From assembly GCA_965652025.1 (NCBI GenBank), contig CBFGTM010000001.1:71982-135981 (forward strand): a DNA stretch of 64,000 bases, written 5' to 3'. Both the position numbers and the translations under genes were made by a program. This DNA comes from CAVVWJ01 sp965652025 (lineage in GTDB: Bacteria; Gemmatimonadota; Gemmatimonadetes; Gemmatimonadales; GWC2-71-9). Positions 15,117-25,016 of this stretch are shown here, piece after piece. The notes under the pieces are model-generated. The model ran no database searches, had not been told where the DNA came from, and saw only the letters and a list, made by a program, of their open reading frames with translations. Each line of letters opens with the position of its first letter. Position 1 is the first letter of the stretch.

Positions 15117-16421
15117 TCAGGTCTGCTGCGCACTCGCCAGCCGGCGGGTCTCCAGGCGGGCGGCCTCCCGCCAGCCAATGTCGCGGCGAAAGAACTTGCC
15201 GTCGAAATGAACCGCTTCAGCCGCCGCTCGGCTCAGCCGTTGCGCCTCGGGGAAGCTTGCGCCGACGCCAGTAGCACTCAATACTCGCCCGCCACTCACC
15301 TGCAGCCGATTGTCCGCCCCACGGATGGCCCCACTCTGAAAGAGGTAGACATTCGGAGGCAGTGAGTCCGGCAGCGTAACCGGAGCACCGGTGTCGGGCC
15401 GGTCGGGATACCCGTGAGAGGCGAGAACCGTGGTCACCGCCGCTCCGCGACTCACATTGATCCGGGATGGCGACTGACCAGCGGCCACCCGGGTGAGACA
15501 GTCGGTCAGTCCTTCGGAGATCAGCGGAAGGATTACCTGGGCCTCGGGATCCCCCAACCGGCAGTTGAACTCGATTACCCAGGGGACCCCCGCCGGATCG
15601 ATCATCAGGCCGGCGTAGAGCACTCCCGAAAACGGCGTGCCCATGCGCTGCAACTCCTCCAGAATGGGTGCCAGGATGTCGCGTTTGACCCGCTCCAGGA
15701 GGGCCGGGCCGGCGACGGCAACAGGACTGTAAGCGCCCATGCCGCCGGTGTTCGGCCCCTGATCTCCCTCCAGCAACCGCTTGTGGTCCTGCGCCACCGG
15801 AAGCAGCTCCAGGTCGCGCCCATTGGTCACCGCCATGACCGAGATCTCCTCGCCCTCGAGGAAAGACTCGATCACCACGGTGCGGCCCGCCTCGCCAAAG
15901 TCGCCCTGCTCCAGCATGGCGCGAGCTGCGGCCGCTGCGTCCCTGCGGGTGCTGCAAACAATTGCACCCTTTCCGGCCGCCAGACCCGATGCCTTGACCA
16001 CCAGGGGCTCGGATTGGCGGTCTACGAAGGCCAGAGCGGCCTTGAGATCGACGAACGAGCCACTGGCGGCCGTCCGTACCCCGGCGGCCCGCATGACTTC
16101 CTTGGCGAAGGCCTTGGAGGCCTCGATCTGAGCTGCGGCAGCGCCGGGGCCGAACACGGTACGGCCCTCGGCTCGAAGTCGGTCAGCCAACCCCCGGGCC
16201 AGAGGCACCTCCGGGCCTACCACCGTGAGATCGATCCCGTGCATGTCGGCCGCGTCGGCCAGGCGGTCGAGATCGTCGGCTGCGATCGGGAGATTGGTTC
16301 CGAAGTCGGCGGTGCCGGGGTTCCCGGGGGCGCAGTACAACTGGGCGCGGGGATTTTCCCGGCGAAGAGCCCAGCAGAGCGCATGCTCCCGACCGCCACT
16401 GCCGACGACCAGCAGTCTCAC
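15117..16421 (-). CDS. purD: Phosphoribosylamine-glycine ligase
   Basis: The 434-residue ATP-grasp enzyme makes glycinamide ribonucleotide, step 2 of purine synthesis. LLVVGSGGREHALCWAL at the N-terminus, the ATP-grasp loop VVKASGLAAGKGA near 150, DHKRLLEGDQGPNTGGMGAY near 215 and the metal-binding EFNCRLGDPEAQ near 290 are all PurD hallmarks. The GTG start overlaps the stop of the M48 protease (GTGA). Length is normal for the family. Confidence 0.96.
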   Translation of the reverse strand: MRLLVVGSGGREHALCWALRRENPRAQLYCAPGNPGTADFGTNLPIAADDLDRLADAADMHGIDLTVVGPEVPLARGLADRLRAEGRTVFGPGAAAAQIEASKAFAKEVMRAAGVRTAASGSFVDLKAALAFVDRQSEPLVVKASGLAAGKGAIVCSTRRDAAAAARAMLEQGDFGEAGRTVVIESFLEGEEISVMAVTNGRDLELLPVAQDHKRLLEGDQGPNTGGMGAYSPVAVAGPALLERVKRDILAPILEELQRMGTPFSGVLYAGLMIDPAGVPWVIEFNCRLGDPEAQVILPLISEGLTDCLTRVAAGQSPSRINVSRGAAVTTVLASHGYPDRPDTGAPVTLPDSLPPNVYLFQSGAIRGADNRLQVSGGRVLSATGVGASFPEAQRLSRAAAEAVHFDGKFFRRDIGWREAARLETRRLASAQQT

Positions 16422-17431
16422 GACTTCTGCGCGTTCCGAAAGGCTTCCCGAGCCCGGTCGGCGGCGCGCTTGGCCGCCTCCGCCAGGTGCCCTGCCAGTT
16501 CTCGCGCCTCAGCGGCGTAGTAATTTCCCGCCGCTGCCACCTCGTCCCGCCAGGGGCGATCACTCGCCTCGGTTCCTCGCCGGACGTACTCGCCACGAAT
16601 GATCCGATCGTACTCTCCACTCGCGACCCAGCGCTGGAGCTCGGCTGCGCGGACGGTGTGCATAGGATGCGTGAGTGCAAGCGTGCTCAGCAGTTTGTAC
16701 ACCACGTCCAGCCCCTCGCTGCTGGCGGCATACTCGTGCGCCTGCTGCATGAAGGCATCAACGTTGAGCTGGCCGGCGAAACCCTGACCCCGGCCCCCTC
16801 CGGCCATCTTCATGTCCAGGCGCTGGGCGGCCACGATGTCCTGAGCTCCAAGCAGGCCAGCCCGGTCGGCGGAAAGCTCCGACTTCCGCGACCACTCCAG
16901 GAACGCCAGCCTGATCGGGAGCACCACCAGCTCCGCCAGCACCGGCAGCACGCCAAGACTCACCATGGCGAGAATGGCGGCAACCGTGCGATACAGCGCA
17001 TGACCGCTCATGACGTGGCCCAGCTCGTGGGCGAGCAGCACTCGCAACTCGTCGTCGTCGAGCAGCTCGACGGCTGCCGAGTGCACCACGATGAAAGGTG
17101 CATCGATGCCGTAGGCGCCGGCGTTGAAGAATGGCGTCTGGGAGACGTAGAGCTCGGGCACGTTCCCCCAGTCGAAGGTGGTGGTGACCTCGGTGTGCAG
17201 GTGCCAGAGCTTGGGGAACTGAGCGGGTCCCACCCTGATGGCGTTGCCCTGGAACAGCAGCCGGATGCCGCGCTCGCCCCCGAGCATCGCCAGGACTTTC
17301 CGGATTACCTCATCCACACCGGGTATGGCGCGCAGGGTCTGCAGCGCGGCGCGGTCCGCCGGGTGCTCCCAGGAGACCGCGGAGATCTCGGGGAGAATTT
17401 TTCGGGGGCGCTGAGCGGGAACGTTGGTCAT
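16418..17431 (-). CDS. M48-family zinc metalloprotease
   Basis: A 337-residue protein with LAHELGHVMSGHA near residue 135 (HExxH zinc motif) and KSELSADRAGLLG near 185, the third-ligand helix of M48 peptidases. Hydrophobic segments between the two motifs (VAAILAMVSLGVLPVLAELV) suggest membrane attachment, as in HtpX-like proteins. The C-terminus is Ala-rich and charged, with a helical coiled look. Its role is probably membrane protein quality control. The gene is placed between the trans-sulfuration gene and purD, 7 bases from the former. Confidence 0.88.
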   Translation of the reverse strand: MTNVPAQRPRKILPEISAVSWEHPADRAALQTLRAIPGVDEVIRKVLAMLGGERGIRLLFQGNAIRVGPAQFPKLWHLHTEVTTTFDWGNVPELYVSQTPFFNAGAYGIDAPFIVVHSAAVELLDDDELRVLLAHELGHVMSGHALYRTVAAILAMVSLGVLPVLAELVVLPIRLAFLEWSRKSELSADRAGLLGAQDIVAAQRLDMKMAGGGRGQGFAGQLNVDAFMQQAHEYAASSEGLDVVYKLLSTLALTHPMHTVRAAELQRWVASGEYDRIIRGEYVRRGTEASDRPWRDEVAAAGNYYAAEARELAGHLAEAAKRAADRAREAFRNAQKS

Positions 17432-17438
17432 CAGAGGC

Positions 17439-18605
17439 TCAAAATTTTAGAGCTTGGTCCAGATCGGCGATCAGATCCTCGGTATCCTCGACGCCGCAGC
17501 TGAGCCGGATGAGGCTATCGGTCAGACCCATCGCCTGTCGCATGGCCGGTGGCACCGAGGCATGGGTCATCGAGGCGGGGTGACCGATCAGGCTTTCCAC
17601 CCCACCGAGTGACTCGGCCAGCACGAAGATTTGGGTGCTCTCCACAAATCGGCGGGCCCGGGCGGCATCTCCCAGGTCAAGTGAGATCATGCCCCCAAAA
17701 CCGGTCATCTGACGGCAGGCGATCTCGTGCTGCGGGTGCGACGGCAGGCCAGGGTAGTACACCTTGCTCACTCCCGGCTGCCGGGTGAGCCACTCGGCTA
17801 TTCTCCGGCCGCTCGCGTCGTGCTGGCGCATTCGTAGCGGCAGCGTCTTGATGCCCCGGAGAGCTAGCCAGCAGTCCATCGGGCCGGGCACCGCACCGGC
17901 GGCGTTCTGAATGAAGGCAAGCCGCTCGGCCACATCATCACGCGACGTGATCAGGAGTCCGCCGACCATGTCGCTGTGGCCGTTCAGATACTTGGTGGTG
18001 GAATGAAGGACAATGTCGGCGCCATGCTCCAGCGGACGCTGGAAATACGGCGTCGCGAAAGTGTTGTCCACTACATACAGGTACCCATGGGCCTGAGCCA
18101 GGTCCCCGACCGCGGCAAGGTCGGTGAGGTTCATCATCGGGTTAGTGGGCGTCTCGCAGTAGATCATCCGGGTAGCCGGGGTGAGCGCGCGCTCGATGTT
18201 GCTCACCTCCCGCATGTCCACAAAGCTCACCTGCACCCCGAGGTTGCCGTAGATGCGCTCCATCAGCCGGTGGCTGCCGCCGTACACGTTCTCGCCACAT
18301 ACCAGATGGTCGCCGGTCTTGAAGAGCTTGAGGACGGCATCGAGCGCCGCCAGGCCGGAGCCGAACGCGAAGCCGTAGGTGCCACCCTCCAGGGTGGCCA
18401 CGTTTCGCTCCAACACCTCACGGGTGGGGTTCTGGGTGCGGGCGTATTCGTATCCCCGATGCTTCCCGAGCCCTTCCTGGACGTACGTGGAAGTCTGGTA
18501 GATCGGGGTCATCACGGCGCCCGACAACGGTTCCGACACCTGGCCGGCGTGGACGGCACGGGTGGCGAAGCCGAATTGATGGTCCTGGGGAAGAATTCGG
18601 GTCAT
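17439..18605 (-). CDS. Cys/Met metabolism PLP enzyme (cystathionine gamma-synthase/lyase type)
   Basis: A 388-residue fold-type I PLP enzyme. YEYARTQNPTREVLERNVATLEGG near 50-75 is the trans-sulfuration family signature, and the PLP lysine lies in HSTTKYLNGHSDMVGG near 195. ATG 18605 was chosen because it begins the conserved part; the open frame extends 23 codons upstream without family features. Members include MetB, CGL and MetZ, and sequence alone does not separate them. No linked sulfur genes are present to help. Confidence 0.88.
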   Translation of the reverse strand: MTRILPQDHQFGFATRAVHAGQVSEPLSGAVMTPIYQTSTYVQEGLGKHRGYEYARTQNPTREVLERNVATLEGGTYGFAFGSGLAALDAVLKLFKTGDHLVCGENVYGGSHRLMERIYGNLGVQVSFVDMREVSNIERALTPATRMIYCETPTNPMMNLTDLAAVGDLAQAHGYLYVVDNTFATPYFQRPLEHGADIVLHSTTKYLNGHSDMVGGLLITSRDDVAERLAFIQNAAGAVPGPMDCWLALRGIKTLPLRMRQHDASGRRIAEWLTRQPGVSKVYYPGLPSHPQHEIACRQMTGFGGMISLDLGDAARARRFVESTQIFVLAESLGGVESLIGHPASMTHASVPPAMRQAMGLTDSLIRLSCGVEDTEDLIADLDQALKF

Positions 18606-18703
18606 AATGGAGAATAACGTGACTGCCAAACGGTAGACAGTGAACGGGGAGGGCCTGCCCGGGGCGGTACCCAATATCGAACAGCCCTGTTTAGTTTCGC
18701 ACC

Positions 18704-19747
18704 GTGACGGCCACCCTGACTGACGGCACCACGGCCCGATGCCTCATAGTTGACGACGACGCACAGGTCCGGCAGGTGCTCACCCGAGTTATCGCGACGC
18801 ACGGACTGTCTCCTATGGAGGCCTCGTCCGGAGCCGATGCGCTCTCGGTGCTCAAGCGCGAGGGAGAGGTCCCGGTATGCATTTCGGACATCTACATGCC
18901 CGAGATGGACGGGGTCACCTTTCTACGGGAGGCTCTGCAACGCTATCCGGACATGGCGGTGATCATGCTGACCGGAATGGCGGAGGTGAGCACCGCGGTT
19001 GAGTGCCTCAAGCTCGGCGCTTTGGACTACATCTCCAAACCAGTACTGGTGGAGGAGGTTCGCGCCCGACTGCACAAGGCGCTGGAGAAGCGCCGCCTGG
19101 TGCTGGAGAACCGGTTCTATCAGCAGAGTCTCGAGCTTCAGGTCCGAGACCTCGACCGAAAGAACCGGGCCTCGCTCATCAATGGAGTGCAGATGCTGGT
19201 GCACGCACTCGAAGCCAAGGATGCCTACACCAGCGGACATTCCAGCCGGGTCAGTCGCTATGCAATGAAGACCGCCGCGCTGTTGGGATTTGCTGCTGAC
19301 TCGCTCGAGCAGGTGCGGCTCGGCGGCGAGCTGCACGACATCGGCAAGATCGGCACCCGGGAAGCCATTCTGAATAAGCCGGGACCGTTGACGCCGGAGG
19401 AGTTTGAGCACATCAAGGAGCACTCGGCCCTGGGCGAAAAGATCCTGACGCCATTTCTCTCCCAGTCGCCGGTGGTTCTCCGGATCGTTCGCTCCCATCA
19501 CGAGCGGATCGACGGCAGCGGGTTTCCCGATGCACTGCGTGGCAGCCAGATTCCGCTCGAGGCCCGGATTGTTGCCGTGGTCGACGCCTTCGACGCAATG
19601 ACAACCAACCGGGCCTACCGTCCTTCTCTTGCCGTTCCCGAAGCCATCGCGGAGCTCCGCCGCTGCGCCGGCGTCCATTTCGATGCCGAGGCAGTGGAAG
19701 CATTCCTCCGCGCCCATGGAAACGGCGCCAAGCTTCCAATCAGCTGA
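18704..19747 (+). CDS. Response regulator with HD-GYP c-di-GMP phosphodiesterase domain
   Basis: A 347-residue protein starting GTG. Receiver domain at 1-125: acidic DDD near 19-21, phosphoacceptor in ISDIYMPEMDG, Thr in MLTGMAE and Lys in SKPVLVEE. An alpha-helical linker leads to an HD-GYP domain: SGHSSRVSRY, GELHDIGKIG (HD) and HHERIDGSGFPD, a GFP variant of the GYP loop. These enzymes hydrolyse cyclic di-GMP, here presumably under phosphorylation control. No partner kinase is adjacent. The glmM gene follows after 11 bases. Confidence 0.92.
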   Translation: MTATLTDGTTARCLIVDDDAQVRQVLTRVIATHGLSPMEASSGADALSVLKREGEVPVCISDIYMPEMDGVTFLREALQRYPDMAVIMLTGMAEVSTAVECLKLGALDYISKPVLVEEVRARLHKALEKRRLVLENRFYQQSLELQVRDLDRKNRASLINGVQMLVHALEAKDAYTSGHSSRVSRYAMKTAALLGFAADSLEQVRLGGELHDIGKIGTREAILNKPGPLTPEEFEHIKEHSALGEKILTPFLSQSPVVLRIVRSHHERIDGSGFPDALRGSQIPLEARIVAVVDAFDAMTTNRAYRPSLAVPEAIAELRRCAGVHFDAEAVEAFLRAHGNGAKLPIS

Positions 19748-19758
19748 CTGTCCCCGGG

Positions 19759-21144
19759 ATGTCAGAAACCCTGATGATCAGCGTCTCGGGGATCCGGGGC
19801 CATGTAGGCACCGACCTGACGCCCGAGCTGGTGGCTCGCTATGCCGCCGCCCTGGGCGCCTGGGCGCGACAGGGGTGGAGAGTCGGAGAGTCGTCTCTGC
19901 GCCCCTCCGTCATTCTCGGGCGCGACGCCCGAACCAGCGGCCCCATGTTCGCGCGCGCTGCTGCCGCCGGCCTCATGTCAGTTGGCGTAGATGTCATAGA
20001 CCTGGGAGTGGTCCCCACCCCGACGGTTCAGCTGGCAGTGGAGCACCACCACGCCGCCGCCGGGCTGATCCTGACCGCCAGCCACAACCCGATCGAGTGG
20101 AACGCGCTCAAGTTCGTGGGACCCGATGGCATCTTCCTCGACTCAGAGGCTGGTGCAGCGGTCAGGACCCTGGCTGAAAAGGGGCCGCCCCGGACCGGGT
20201 GGGCCGAGCTGGGGTCCATCCGAGAGGATGCCGATGCGGTGAAGCGGCACCTGGATGCTATTCTCGCGTTGCCTACGATCGACCAGGCTGCAATCCGGAA
20301 ACGGCGGTTCACGGTAGCACTCGACTGCGTTCGTGGCGCCGGTGCTGGAGCTATCATTCCCCTCCTGGAGCGGCTCTCCTGCCGGGTCCACGGCATCAAT
20401 CTGGAGATGGACGGGCGCTTTCCCCGTCCTCCCGAGCCGGTGCCCGCAAATCTCGGGGAGTTGGAAGCGCTGGTTCAGGCCACGAGAGCCGATGTGGGCC
20501 TGGCGGTGGACCCGGATGTGGATCGACTGGCGCTGGTCGACGAGCGCGGCAATGCTATCGGAGAGGATTACACGTTGGCCTTTGCCGTTCGCGCTGTGTT
20601 GGACGGACGCCTCACCGAGGGGACGCCGCCCACCGTGGTGGTGAACCTTTCGACCAGTCTGGTGGTTGAGGATGCAGCCCGGTCGCGCGGAGCCCGGTTC
20701 GTCCGGGCACCGGTGGGAGAGGCGAACGTGGCTCGTACCATACGGGAGGAGCGCGCACTGATCGGGGGGGAGGGCAACGGTGGAGTGATGCTGCCCGAAC
20801 TCCACGTTGGTCGGGATGCCCCCCTGGGGGTGGCCTTGATCTTGCATCTCCTTGCCCAGACTGGGGTAACGCTTTCCCGACTCGTGGCCGAGTCGCCCCG
20901 GTACACGATCGTGAAGGCTAAGGCACCGCGCGGCTCTGACCTGCGTGTTCTCTATGGCAGGCTCCGCCAGCGGTTCTCCGATGCCACCGCCGATGAACGC
21001 GATGGGCTCCGGCTCGCCTGGCAGGATCGGTGGTTGCACGTCAGGCCATCGGGAACCGAGCCGATCGTTCGACTGATCGCTGAAGCACCGACCCAAGCGG
21101 ACGCCGAGGCGCTTGTCGCGGCAAGCCGTGAACTCCTGGACTGA
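19759..21144 (+). CDS. glmM: Phosphoglucosamine mutase-type phosphohexomutase
   Basis: A 461-residue alpha-D-phosphohexomutase. ISVSGIRG opens the fold, the catalytic phosphoserine lies in LTASHNPIEWNALKF near 110, the metal loop is DPDVDRLALVD near 253, and the sugar/phosphate-binding C-terminal motif is RPSGTEPIVRLIAE near 435. The next gene, glmS, supplies glucosamine-6-phosphate, which argues for the phosphoglucosamine mutase reaction (glucosamine-6-P to glucosamine-1-P). The SGIRG start and length also fit the archaeal/bacterial PGM/PMM-type group, so specificity is inferred from context. Confidence 0.9.
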   Translation: MSETLMISVSGIRGHVGTDLTPELVARYAAALGAWARQGWRVGESSLRPSVILGRDARTSGPMFARAAAAGLMSVGVDVIDLGVVPTPTVQLAVEHHHAAAGLILTASHNPIEWNALKFVGPDGIFLDSEAGAAVRTLAEKGPPRTGWAELGSIREDADAVKRHLDAILALPTIDQAAIRKRRFTVALDCVRGAGAGAIIPLLERLSCRVHGINLEMDGRFPRPPEPVPANLGELEALVQATRADVGLAVDPDVDRLALVDERGNAIGEDYTLAFAVRAVLDGRLTEGTPPTVVVNLSTSLVVEDAARSRGARFVRAPVGEANVARTIREERALIGGEGNGGVMLPELHVGRDAPLGVALILHLLAQTGVTLSRLVAESPRYTIVKAKAPRGSDLRVLYGRLRQRFSDATADERDGLRLAWQDRWLHVRPSGTEPIVRLIAEAPTQADAEALVAASRELLD

Positions 21145-21155
21145 GGTTCGCCACG

Positions 21156-22985
21156 ATGTGCGGCATTGTTGGATACATCGGACCGCGGCAGGCAGCCGGA
21201 CTACTCCTCGAAGGACTCCGGCGGCTGGAGTACCGCGGCTACGACTCCGCCGGAATCGCGGTAGTGAACGGGCGTGGGCTCAAGATCATGAAGGCCGCCG
21301 GGAAGTTGTCGGTGCTCGAGGGCGAGCTCGACAATAACATGCCTCAGGGCACCATCGGGATCGGCCATACGCGCTGGGCCACGCATGGAGCCCCCACCAC
21401 CACCAACGCGCACCCACACACCGACCAGTCAGGCCGGATTGCCGTCATCCACAACGGAATCATCGAAAACTCCGGTGCTATTCGAAAGGCGCTGGAGCAG
21501 CGGGGGCACACCTTCAAGTCGGACACCGACACCGAGGTGCTGGCGCACCTGGTGGGTGAGTTTTATCAGGGCAACCTGGAAGAGGCGGTGGCCAACGCGC
21601 TGCGGGACGTGGAAGGTGCCTACGGTCTTGCGTTCATCTCCTCGGACGAGCCGGGGGTAATCGTGGCGGCGCGGAACGGCTCCCCCCTGCTGGTCGGCGT
21701 GGGAGAGGACGAGTGGTTCGTTGCCTCCGACGCGTCCCCGCTGCTGCAGCATACCCGCACCGTGGTCTACCTGGACGACGGCGAGATGGTGGTGCTGACC
21801 CGCGATGGCTACCGGGTGCGCAACCTGGAGACGGCCCGCATCAGCAAGCCGGTGAACCAGATCGACTGGGATCTGGCTACCGTGGAGCGGGGTGGCTATG
21901 CCCACTTCATGCTGAAGGAGATCTGCGAACAGCCGGAGAGCATCTGCAATACCCTCCGCGGCCACCTGCTGGATGATGAGGGTACCGCTCGGCTCAGCGG
22001 CCTCAACCTGAGCGATGAAGAGCTCAAGAGCTTCGAGCGGGTGATCATCACCGCCTGCGGCACCTCCTGGCACTCGGGCATTATCGGCGAATACATGCTG
22101 GAAGAGATGGCCCGCCTACCGGTCGAGGTGGAGTACGCCTCTGAGTTCCGCTACCGCAATCCCGTCGTCGATCCCAAGACCCTGGTCATCGGGATCTCCC
22201 AGTCCGGCGAGACCGCCGACACCCTGGCCGCAATCCGGGAGGCCAAGCGTAGAGGTGGCCGGACTATCGGGCTGGTGAATGTGGTAGGCTCCACCATCGC
22301 CCGGGAAGTGGATGGCGGCACCTATCTGCACGCGGGTCCGGAGATCGGGGTGGCCAGCACAAAGGCATTCACCAGCCAAGTAGCCGCCCTCGCCCTGATC
22401 ACGCTGCGGATCGCTCGGCTGCGGAACCTCAGCATCCTGCAGGGACGTCAGTTCATTCAGGCGCTGCGCGCCCTACCGGAACAGGTCTTCCAGATTCTGA
22501 AACGGTCCAGCGAGATCGAGGCCCTGGCCGACCGGTTCCTCAGCACCAGCAAGAACGCCCTGTACCTGGGAAGGGGAGTCAACTTCCCGGTAGCATTGGA
22601 GGGGGCGTTGAAGCTGAAGGAGATCTCCTACATCCACGCCGAAGGGTATCCTGCGGCGGAGATGAAGCACGGGCCCATCGCGCTGATCGACGAGAACATG
22701 CCGGTGGTATTCATCGCGCCGCGCGATGCGGTGCACTCCAAGATCGTGTCGAATATCGAAGAAGTGAAGGCGCGCGGGGGGAAGGTGATTGCGCTGATCA
22801 ACGAGGGCGACGCCGAGATTCAGCGGCTGGCCGACGCCACGTTTTCCATCCCGGAGACCTTGGACCTGCTGACGCCGATCCTTACCAGCATCCCGCTGCA
22901 GTTGCTCTCGTACTATGTGGCGGTGAGCCGGGGCTGCAACGTGGATCAGCCGAGGAATCTTGCCAAGTCGGTGACGGTGGAGTAG
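21156..22985 (+). CDS. glmS: Glutamine-fructose-6-phosphate aminotransferase
   Basis: A 609-residue enzyme starting MCGIVGYIG, so that removal of Met exposes Cys1, the glutaminase nucleophile. The glutaminase half (HTRWATHGAP, then HNGIIEN) is followed by two SIS isomerase domains (ITACGTSWHSG near 298, GISQSGETADT near 345) and ends PRNLAKSVTVE, the conserved tail. It makes glucosamine-6-phosphate, the entry to peptidoglycan and lipopolysaccharide amino sugars. It lies 11 bases after glmM and is closed by an intrinsic terminator. Confidence 0.97.
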   Translation: MCGIVGYIGPRQAAGLLLEGLRRLEYRGYDSAGIAVVNGRGLKIMKAAGKLSVLEGELDNNMPQGTIGIGHTRWATHGAPTTTNAHPHTDQSGRIAVIHNGIIENSGAIRKALEQRGHTFKSDTDTEVLAHLVGEFYQGNLEEAVANALRDVEGAYGLAFISSDEPGVIVAARNGSPLLVGVGEDEWFVASDASPLLQHTRTVVYLDDGEMVVLTRDGYRVRNLETARISKPVNQIDWDLATVERGGYAHFMLKEICEQPESICNTLRGHLLDDEGTARLSGLNLSDEELKSFERVIITACGTSWHSGIIGEYMLEEMARLPVEVEYASEFRYRNPVVDPKTLVIGISQSGETADTLAAIREAKRRGGRTIGLVNVVGSTIAREVDGGTYLHAGPEIGVASTKAFTSQVAALALITLRIARLRNLSILQGRQFIQALRALPEQVFQILKRSSEIEALADRFLSTSKNALYLGRGVNFPVALEGALKLKEISYIHAEGYPAAEMKHGPIALIDENMPVVFIAPRDAVHSKIVSNIEEVKARGGKVIALINEGDAEIQRLADATFSIPETLDLLTPILTSIPLQLLSYYVAVSRGCNVDQPRNLAKSVTVE

Positions 22986-23008
22986 CTGGCGCGCTTGCCC
23001 CTCCGCAC

Positions 23009-23043
23009 AAAGCCCCCGGATCGGATCCAGGGGCTTTTGTTTT
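23009..23043 (+). terminator. Intrinsic terminator after glmS
   Basis: AAGCCCC and GGGGCTT form a stem around GGAT/ATCC, followed by TTTTGTTTT. It sits 23 bases past the glmS stop. It lies 6 bases from the stop of the convergent DUF3857 gene and, having A-rich bases on its left, may serve both strands. Confidence 0.85.
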
Positions 23044-23048
23044 GAGCG

Positions 23049-25016
23049 TCACGGCGTGGCGCCGGTCTCGATCACCAGGTAGCCGACGTCGTCTTCGGCG
23101 ATGGCCCGGAGCCACCCGATGAGGTCGGGAAGATCTTCCGCTGGATACACCCCCCGAGCCCCTTCCAGCCTGCGCGAGAGCTGTAGAGAATTGCCGTCTT
23201 GGCTATACCGAGCGGTGTAGCTGCCCCATTTGCCGGCCACATGAACTTCCGCAGGTAGCTTGGTGCGCCAGCCGGCCGGTAACTCCAGGGTGATCTCTGT
23301 GCCCCCGGCGGTCGGACCAATGATCTTCGCAGCGTCGATGGGAAAGCGACGCGCGCCCCTGGCCTCCAGGGCAGCTGCGGCATCGGCCATACTGCGCATA
23401 CTGACGATGGGAAGACTCAGGATCATGGTTCCGCTTCCCCCAGGCCTGGCTGCCAGACCCCGGACGATTCGCAGCCGGACCCGCGGGTCGGCATCGAGAT
23501 CCCGCCCGTCGAAGATTTGCAGGCTGTCGGCCTGGGCGCCGGGATACAGTTTGGTCGCAATCGACCGAGCGAACTCCGCCCGCTGAAGTGAGTCGATCGG
23601 TCCGGCGAACAGGTTGCGGAGACTGAACTGGCGGCTGCCGAGACCGCGCTCCTCGTAGGATGCGGTCAAATACCCGTCGGGCGACACGCTGCCGACGATG
23701 CGGGTCTCGTTCAGGTTCGCGGCGGGAGCGGCTTCGGGAAGTGTCACCTGCTCTGACGTCCCGTCTGAGTACACGATCAAGCCAAATTGGCCCTGGTCCG
23801 ATTCCGGGAGCTCGCCAAACGGCACCAGGTCAGCGGTGAGGTCCACGTAGACCCGGCCCTCCGAGCGCTCGACGACGGCGATCGCATGGTTGAACTGTCC
23901 CAGGGAAGGCAGCCGGGAATCCACCCGGTCCGCGCTGTTGAGCAGAACCGGGTGCGCCCGGAAGCCCAGAGAGCGGAGGACAGCCACGAACAGCGTCGCT
24001 TTGTCCTTGCAGTCGCCATAGCCTGACGCCACGACTTCCGAGGGGCTACGTGGCTGATATCCCCCCATGCCCAGCGCCACTGAGACGTAGCGGATGTCCT
24101 GGGCCACCCAGCGCTGTACCGCTCGCAGGGTGTCCTCGGGAGTCTTGGTGCCGGCCAGCAGGTGCCGCACTCGATTGCGGACTTCGGGTGCGACAACGTA
24201 TCGGTCATTGGCCAGGTCGGCATACCAGGCTCCGATCGATTCCCAGGTGATCGGCGCGGCCAGGCCGATGCTCATGAACACGCCATTGGAGTCCGCCATG
24301 AAGTCTTCGGCCTCCACCCGGGGCACTTCGGCCCTGGCCCAGACGTAGGTTCGCCGCCCCTGGTGGACGGTCTCCCGCCGCCGGAAGTCCAGATTTCGTT
24401 CCAGCAGGTGGGGCCGGAGGGTGGCGGGAAGGTCTACCAGGAAACGGGAGCGGCGGGTGAAGTGTCCGGTATGTACGCTCCAGCTAGTCGCGAAGTCGCC
24501 CGGCAGGACCGGCTCCAGCTGGTCGAGGGTATAACTCCAGTCCACGATGGTCCCCGGTTCGACCCCGCGAAGCGAATAACGCCGGACTTTCAGGTCGCTG
24601 TACACCGGATCGGTCAAACTGGCGGGCACGTCCGCGTCCTGTACCTGGCCCGGAGTTTCGCTGACGATGGTGCCGTCGGGCCGAACTACCCGAATCCAGT
24701 TGACGGTCAGGCGCTGACGGCCGGGTGAGTAGGAGAACTCATGCTCGGCGTACTCGGCCACAGCCTCGGAGGCAAGAATCTGGCTCACCTGGCGATAGGT
24801 GCTGGAGCCGGTCCCGTCGGCCTCGTAACGCAGGACACCGTCATCGAGCAACAGCACTACCGGCTCGTCCGGATAGGCGGCCGGGTCCACTGCCAATCGG
24901 TAGATGGAATCATTCCGGACAGAAGGGTCCCCGTCCGGTGTGATATAGGGAGCCTGGCTCCAGGCCGGCAGAGCCAACGCCAGGGCAAGGCTGAGGGACA
25001 ACCCGAAGCCACGCAT
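23049..25016 (-). CDS. DUF3857 / transglutaminase-like exported protein
   Basis: A 655-residue protein with a signal peptide from ATG 25016 (LSLSLALALALPAWSQA). The N-terminal half is a DUF3857-type beta domain; the transglutaminase core has Cys in SGYGDCKDKATLF near 332, His in FNHAIAVVE near 373 and Asp in VYVDLTAD near 386, the full papain-like triad. A C-terminal beta domain follows. Such proteins are common in Bacteroidetes-like and Gemmatimonadota genomes; substrates are unknown. The open frame continues upstream to 25217 without features, so that extension was rejected. The CDS faces glmS across a terminator. Confidence 0.88.
   Translation of the reverse strand: MRGFGLSLSLALALALPAWSQAPYITPDGDPSVRNDSIYRLAVDPAAYPDEPVVLLLDDGVLRYEADGTGSSTYRQVSQILASEAVAEYAEHEFSYSPGRQRLTVNWIRVVRPDGTIVSETPGQVQDADVPASLTDPVYSDLKVRRYSLRGVEPGTIVDWSYTLDQLEPVLPGDFATSWSVHTGHFTRRSRFLVDLPATLRPHLLERNLDFRRRETVHQGRRTYVWARAEVPRVEAEDFMADSNGVFMSIGLAAPITWESIGAWYADLANDRYVVAPEVRNRVRHLLAGTKTPEDTLRAVQRWVAQDIRYVSVALGMGGYQPRSPSEVVASGYGDCKDKATLFVAVLRSLGFRAHPVLLNSADRVDSRLPSLGQFNHAIAVVERSEGRVYVDLTADLVPFGELPESDQGQFGLIVYSDGTSEQVTLPEAAPAANLNETRIVGSVSPDGYLTASYEERGLGSRQFSLRNLFAGPIDSLQRAEFARSIATKLYPGAQADSLQIFDGRDLDADPRVRLRIVRGLAARPGGSGTMILSLPIVSMRSMADAAAALEARGARRFPIDAAKIIGPTAGGTEITLELPAGWRTKLPAEVHVAGKWGSYTARYSQDGNSLQLSRRLEGARGVYPAEDLPDLIGWLRAIAEDDVGYLVIETGATP

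Noticed and set aside
15414..16520. A 368-codon open frame on the + strand opposite purD
   Set aside because: It lies entirely antisense to a gene with clear PurD motifs, has no family signature, and GC-rich coding sequence commonly leaves the opposite strand open.
16487..17503. A 338-codon open frame on the + strand opposite the M48 protease
   Set aside because: Antisense to a protein with HELGH; composition is Gln/His/Arg-rich and featureless, as expected of a shadow frame.
18606..18674. Upstream extension of the trans-sulfuration enzyme
   Set aside because: The 23 extra codons carry no family sequence, while MTRILPQDHQFGFATRAVH begins the conserved domain at 18605.
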